NCBI RefSeq assembly: GCF_032854445.1
Contig: NC_088301.1
Location: 5,628,044-5,692,043 of the forward strand
DNA from: Liolophura sinensis
Taxonomy: Eukaryota > Mollusca > Polyplacophora > Chitonida > Chitonidae
Direction: 5' to 3'
Length of the DNA stretch: 64,000 nt
Under the pieces are notes generated by a model. The model ran no database searches, was not told the origin of the DNA, and saw nothing but the letters and a program-made list of their open reading frames with translations. The position numbers were made by a program, and so were the translations under genes. Below are positions 60,201-64,000 of the stretch, piece by piece. Numbering within the stretch: the stretch's first letter is position 1; every line of letters starts with the position of its first letter.

Positions 60201-63028
60201 ATCAGTTCGGTCCGGTGCGACGTGGCGTTGTCGTCCTGATACACAAAGTTTGCCCTGAATTGTTGCCGAGCAAATGGGAGCATTATCGTTTCCAGAATCC
60301 GTTGATATTGGTGCTGGTTCATGAGTCCATCCAAGACGTGCAGGTCGCATTTACCAGTGCTATGAAAAGCACCCCAGACGGTGACCCCACCGCCCCCGCC
60401 TTGGACTCTGGGAATGATGCAATCTTCGTTCAGAGCCTCGTGAGCCTGACGACGCACCATCACACGGCCATCTTCCCGGTACACGACAAAACGAGACTCA
60501 TCATTGAATATCACGTGTCGCCAGTGTCCCACCTGCCAGTTCAGGTGTTCCCGCGCCCAGGATAAGCGTGCCTGGCGGTGTCGACGCTGTAGCAAAGGCT
60601 TCCTCTTAGGCCTCCTTACCAAATACCCAGCAGTCAACAGTCTGGATCGCACTAAGCGGCTTGACACAGGAGTATTGGTAAATCTCATCCAGTCAGCGCG
60701 TATCTGGTTGGAGCTCTTCGTACGGCCATTGCGGCAAAGTCTCACCAGATACCGGTCCTCTCTCTCGGTGGTCTTTCCTGGCCGACCAGACCTCGGTCTA
60801 GGCGTCGGCACACCCGTCTGTCGGTGTCGCTTAAAGATTTAAGAGAGACGGCTCCCTGAGTGACACCAAGAGCTGCTGCAATGTCCTTCTGTTTTGCTAT
60901 AGCCAGGCTCATACCAACGATACGGTTGCAGACTGCAGCACTCATTTGACGTCTCATGATCACAGCAGTATTGTTGGAAACACTCTGGAGCACTGGCATG
61001 CCTTAACCGAGCTTTTGTAAGAGTTACAAGGTTAAATTATAATCACGTCTGCGTACATGACTTTTTCACTGAGAAATGGATGGTCATGCTTTGTCCCAAC
61101 TGTAATTTTGCTCAGGTGACACAAGCAATTATGGTGTGTATGAGCTGAAAGGGGACATAATCCACTACATTTTCCACCCAAACAAGAATGTGTGCATTCA
61201 ATGTAAGGCGCACAAAAGTATGTTTCTGGTAAATGCTATCATCAGTGAAAACAATATTCCAAACTTTTTTCCAGGACTGTATATACTGTATACGTTTTAC
61301 GCATTTCTGCCATGCTCTTTTACTGGCAGAAATTTTTTAACTTTGAAAACTGCAGAAATGGCGATTTTTTGGCATGTTCTTCTATCGGTTTACAAAATAT
61401 TTCTCCTTGCAATCGGGTGAGGCTATTAAAAATATATACCCACTCCCGGTTTTGACAATGTCATTTCCGGTTTTGCAAAATTGCAAACCTGGAATCAGGG
61501 TGCAAACCTTCATCAGATAGAACTATTTTCCACAATATTTCCTTCCAGTATCTAACCGAAAAAAGTCCTCAAGAACAAATTTAACATGCCTAGGCTTTGT
61601 GCAACCGTAGTTTAAATTTCATCTCAATCGCACTAGCTATTGTTTTTCGTTTTCCACAAAAGGCAACATGACCGCAAAGTCAAGTGGTCAAAACTTTCCA
61701 AAAGTTGAGGTGCATTTCCTTTTGTTGAGGATACTGTTAACCGCTACAATAGGGATTTAATCCTGTACTGGCCTGCAAGCGTAAAAATGTTGTACAGAGA
61801 GAAAAGAAGTAAGATAATTCAATGAAAACATAGCAAACGACATTGTGACATCTCTATAGATCGACATATGTGTTCACAGTAGCATGTCTTCAGCTCACTG
61901 GTAAATGATGTCCTGAAATTTTGAAGCTTCCTTCCTAGTTTTGATGTTTGGCTGTCTTTGCGTATTTGAATAACTCTGGCATAACGGAAAGCAATGGTAG
62001 AAGTTGCACTGCTGAGCGCGGCTGAATCTATGAGTCGCAACAGACATTTGTATATCAACCGTCAACCCAGATGGATGTTCTAGAGCAAGAATTACAAAGT
62101 CAGTTTCCAAAATGACGTTTAACACAACCTATCAAAGAAGTAAGAAAGTGTATGAAGTACGAAAATAGCAGTAAAATAGCAGGTATAGTATATGCCGTAT
62201 ATATCACCGGGGAGTTGTAATAAAAAGCATTATGCTGAGTAAGACGTTGTGAGATTGTAATATAATGAACGCTTCTTTGTCATGTGAAAAAAAATCCACA
62301 CTACACAACAGAAAACATTGTCAGAATGCTTTCTGTTGGATTTCTGTTGAACACAGAAACATCACGCCGCACGTGACGGAAATCACAAGCAGAATGCGTC
62401 TTGCTGAACACTGTCCATGTCATCACTATGCAAGGTTTATCTGTTGAATAGAAGGGAAAGCAGTAGCGGGAATGCGCCCTGTTGAACTTTGCTGATGTCA
62501 TTTTTGTGTAGAATAACGGTAACACGGATAACAGTAGCAGGAAGCTCCCCACAAAACTTTACTGAAACGTTTGCCACGTAGAGTCATTATTCCGGAAATA
62601 AGAAAATGCAGTAGCTTAACGCGATCTACTAAACACTGCTGGTATGGTCACTACATGTATATAAACAATAGCTGTCTTACAAAACTTAAGTTGTTTCCTG
62701 TTGTTTCCACTGGTGATATCACCGTCTCATTGTGCGTTTTAAAATCCTAATAATTTTATAACAGCTTTAAAACATATTTTCAGGAAAGAATTGAACACGT
62801 AATAAGTCGCGTGGCCAATTTTTTGTGCAGTTGAAATAATCTGTTTTTTTGTAAGCAAACTTGTCATGCAATCTGTGGAAGAACTAATGTCGCAGGTTGA
62901 TTTTAACTCCAGTTTCCTTAATCTGTCGCCTATTATAGACATAGTATTATATTGTTAAACAGGTGGCGCTGTTTACACCCGCTGGGGAAGAAAAGTATGT
63001 CCTGGCCATGCAACTATGTTGTACGGAG
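51255..63028 (+). CDS. Short-chain collagen C4-like gene C, exons 1-5 (partial, last exon beyond window)
   Basis: Exons 51255-51317, 53324-53396, 57286-57413, 58214-58238 and 62963-63028, with the same lengths, phases and splice sites as gene B. The signal peptide reads [20 protein letters not shown], the linker is identical to gene B, and there are fifteen Gly-X-Y triplets followed by hinge EPPLVG. The start of the C-terminal domain is identical to genes A and B. The collagen stretch differs at three residues (GERGRQGPK for GEIGRPGPQ), so it has two GxxGER-like motifs where gene B has one. Intron 1 contains a solo LTR and intron 4 a Tc1 element, neither touching a splice site. The sixth exon should lie about 1.5 kb past 63028, so intactness cannot be judged. 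Confidence 0.87.
52432..53190 (-). mobile_element. Solo LTR, 759 bp, minus strand, intron 1 of gene C
   Basis: It begins TGTTACGACC and ends CACATAACA (TG...CA ends), flanked by CTGG at 52428-52431 and 53191-53194. Unit 1 has the empty site with a single CTGG (about 21828-21831). On the minus strand TATATAAG (53005-53012 on plus) gives an LTR promoter orientation. Inside, CAAATACTAAAGTACTTA occurs twice (near 52579 and 52628). No gag or pol coding is present, so it is a solo LTR; a 4-base target duplication fits Gypsy or BEL families. ORFs drawn through it are not genes. Confidence 0.85.
54661..55295 (-). pseudogene. Crypton-type tyrosine recombinase relic in intron 2 of gene C, minus strand
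   Basis: Counterpart of 23317-23930, but retaining the HxxR box ([19 protein letters not shown]), then [15 protein letters not shown] and the active-site Tyr. The in-frame TGA after HRP is shared. Only the C-terminal catalytic half is recognisable, and no terminal structure is seen. Confidence 0.78.
57480..57770 (-). repeat. SINE family C copy, intron 3 of gene C
   Basis: TTTATTTATTTGATTGGTGG, GGTGGGTGGAAACCGGGCAC, ACGACCATCCACAGGGTGCT. Counterpart of 26600-26860. Confidence 0.75.
58290..58565 (-). repeat. SINE family C copy, intron 4 of gene C
   Basis: Counterpart of 27515-27775; it starts with a TTTA microsatellite and ends at CACGGAGGCCCCC. Confidence 0.85.
59603..61279 (-). mobile_element. 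Tc1/mariner element, 1,677 bp, with 28-bp terminal inverted repeats
   Basis: The left end CAGTCCTGGAAAAATG... (59603-59630) is the inverted match, 27 of 28 bases, of the right end (61252-61279). TA dinucleotides flank both sides (59601-59602 and 61280-61281), as expected of Tc1 target duplication. The transposase gene lies inside on the minus strand. The short inverted repeats and length fit an element with one gene. Confidence 0.93.
59933..60999 (-). pseudogene. Tc1-family transposase (DD34E), frameshifted
   Basis: On the minus strand, 60742-60999 encodes the N-terminal helix-turn-helix ([17 protein letters not shown]), and 59933-60811 encodes the rest in another frame ([17 protein letters not shown]...). 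The catalytic domain is complete: IFNDESRF (first Asp), [11 protein letters not shown] (second Asp) and [11 protein letters not shown] (Glu), with 34 residues between the second Asp and the Glu. It ends [12 protein letters not shown]. The frame change lies near 60838-60846, after GAVS, where the catalytic frame meets a TAA. A single small lesion separates the halves, so inactivation is recent. In the family this protein cuts and pastes the element at TA sites. Confidence 0.92.
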
Positions 63029-64000
63029 GTATGTTTGTATGTATGCTTTGGGTTTAACGTCGCACTTAACAATTTTTTTTAGTGATATGACGACGAAAAG
63101 TCATTATGTGTGTGTACATGTACTGTGTGTTCCTGAGGCCGGGCTCTAATCTCTAAGTGCTGAGCGCTAAGCAAGCCAACAACAAGTACCATTTTTAAAG
63201 TCTTTGGTCTCCCGGATTCGAGGCGGACCCTCTAACCATTTTACCACTGAAGCGGTCAGTTCTATCCACGTAATACTGAGTCGTTCTTACTACCCTACTT
63301 GTGGTTTACCCTTTTCTCTCACAAACTCCACATAGTGTTGTAAGGGAAAAATCTCTCTGTACTTTCGTTTCACTCATCTCTGCGGAATTATATTGGAAGA
63401 TCTAACGCCAACCTGCGGATTGTCGTGCATTTCCCCTCGGTTTCCCGGTTGCCTCCCAACATAATGCTGGCCGCCGTCGTATAAGTGAAATGTTCTTGAG
63501 TACTGCGTAAAACACTCATCAAGTAAATAACATACATAAACAAAGGAATATACGATTTCCACATAACGGTATTTAATGACAAATTCCTTTCTAAACTGTG
63601 GTGGGAAAACTCTTATCCGATTTCCATTTCTTTATTTGATTGGTGTTTCACGTCGGACTCAAGAATATGTCATTTATACGACGGCGGCCAACATTATGAA
63701 GATGCTGTCTGATTTCTAAACGTCTAAAAAGTTAGTTCTATGGACACCCTATGTATCATAAATGTACAAAAATGCAGGCGAGACAGACTTCTTATTTCGA
63801 GGTTGAGCTGAAAATAAATGCCATTTTACTGCATAAAACAAAGATGAAAGCAGGAAGTAAGAGTTCTGGATAAAACTGCGACATATATTTTCGTAATTTT
63901 ACATAAGTGGTACTACATATTTGAAACAATACTTAGAAATTGTGGTAAATATGTAGGAACACCAAAATGACAAGAACAACATCGCTGGATGAAACGGGAT
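62316..64000 (+). repeat. Start of third tandem unit
   Basis: Collinear with 1-1690 and 28588-30250. It carries exon 5 of gene C (62963-63028), the SINE A copy (63035-63265) and family C fragments (about 63405-63515, 63630-63705). At most discriminating positions it agrees with unit 1 rather than unit 2 (for example GCGCTAAGCAAGCC kept; GAAGAACTAATGTCGCAGG). Confidence 0.9.

Larger units (their letters stand above)
58822..61754. other. Unit 2-only 2.9-kb insertion or replacement containing a Tc1 element
   Basis: Units diverge after GACAAGCCA / GTCAAGCCA and rejoin at ATTTAATCCTGTACTGGCC. Unit 1 has only about nine bases in between. Of the 2.9 kb, 59603-61279 is a Tc1 element. The remaining flanks (58822-59602, 61280-61754) show no recognisable ends or coding; ORF 58768-59193 crosses the junction and is probably chance. 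Confidence 0.75.
28588..62315 (+). repeat. Second large tandem unit (33.7 kb) of the collagen array
   Basis: CATTGCCAGAATG at position 1 recurs at 28588 and, as CATTGTCAGAATG, at 62316. Collinear similarity then runs through each unit: intron 5, exon 6, the 114-bp repeat, LINE, minisatellite, collagen relic, TATA box, exons 1-4. Unit 1 occupies 1-28587 and the third unit starts at 62316. The length difference comes mainly from insertions in unit 2 at 40999-42974, 52432-53190 and 58822-61754. The phase chosen for the unit is arbitrary because the window begins inside an intron. Confidence 0.95.

Noticed and set aside
59940-60842. Plus-strand ORFs over the transposase
   Set aside because: Shadows of the minus-strand DD34E gene, which has all catalytic motifs.
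1-64000. Bacterial operon, CRISPR array or prophage
   Set aside because: No dense coding, no ribosome-binding spacing and no spacer-repeat array; the regular repeats found are minisatellites without unique spacers.

Overview
The window looks like nuclear DNA of a marine invertebrate, most likely a mollusc or another lophotrochozoan. Coding sequence is sparse and AT-rich and is split by long GT-AG introns. The rest is full of tRNA-headed SINEs of a kind I associate with molluscs, plus a LINE, a Tc1 transposon, a solo LTR and a Crypton-type recombinase relic. The species cannot be fixed from the sequence, and no bacterial features are present.

The dominant structure is a large direct tandem duplication. 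Position 1 aligns with 28588 and again with 62316, giving units of about 28.6 kb (1-28587) and 33.7 kb (28588-62315) and the first 1.7 kb of a third. Units 1 and 2 differ by a few percent by eye plus large indels. The third copy resembles unit 1 more than unit 2 (an A-B-A pattern), so a real array and an end-to-end join of two haplotypes must both be considered.

Each unit carries one gene for a small secreted collagen of the short-chain collagen C4 type. Six exons (signal peptide; linker; Gly-X-Y repeat; short hinge; two exons of a cysteine-rich C-terminal domain) join in frame to 282 codons in the one complete copy (20722-31207). The window holds the 3' end of gene A (652-2650), all of gene B, and exons 1-5 of gene C (51255-63028). 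Each gene crosses the unit boundary as drawn here.

Between successive genes lie about 18-20 kb without a convincing intact gene. In order these stretches hold a 114-bp minisatellite built from three 38-bp monomers, a dead LINE on the minus strand, SINE copies, a 33-bp minisatellite, a decayed second collagen paralogue (exons 2-4 only, shared stop codon), a stretch with short unrecognised ORFs, a possible small terminal exon, and the TATA promoter of the next gene. The relic's upstream DNA is also similar to that of the live gene, so an older duplication lies inside each unit.

Unit-specific events give a clear history. Unit 1 has a SINE with an 11-bp target duplication whose empty site survives in unit 2. 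Unit 2 has a solo LTR with a CTGG target duplication, a 1.68-kb Tc1-family element with 28-bp terminal inverted repeats, and a rearranged SINE that matches another SINE 3 kb away in inverted orientation.
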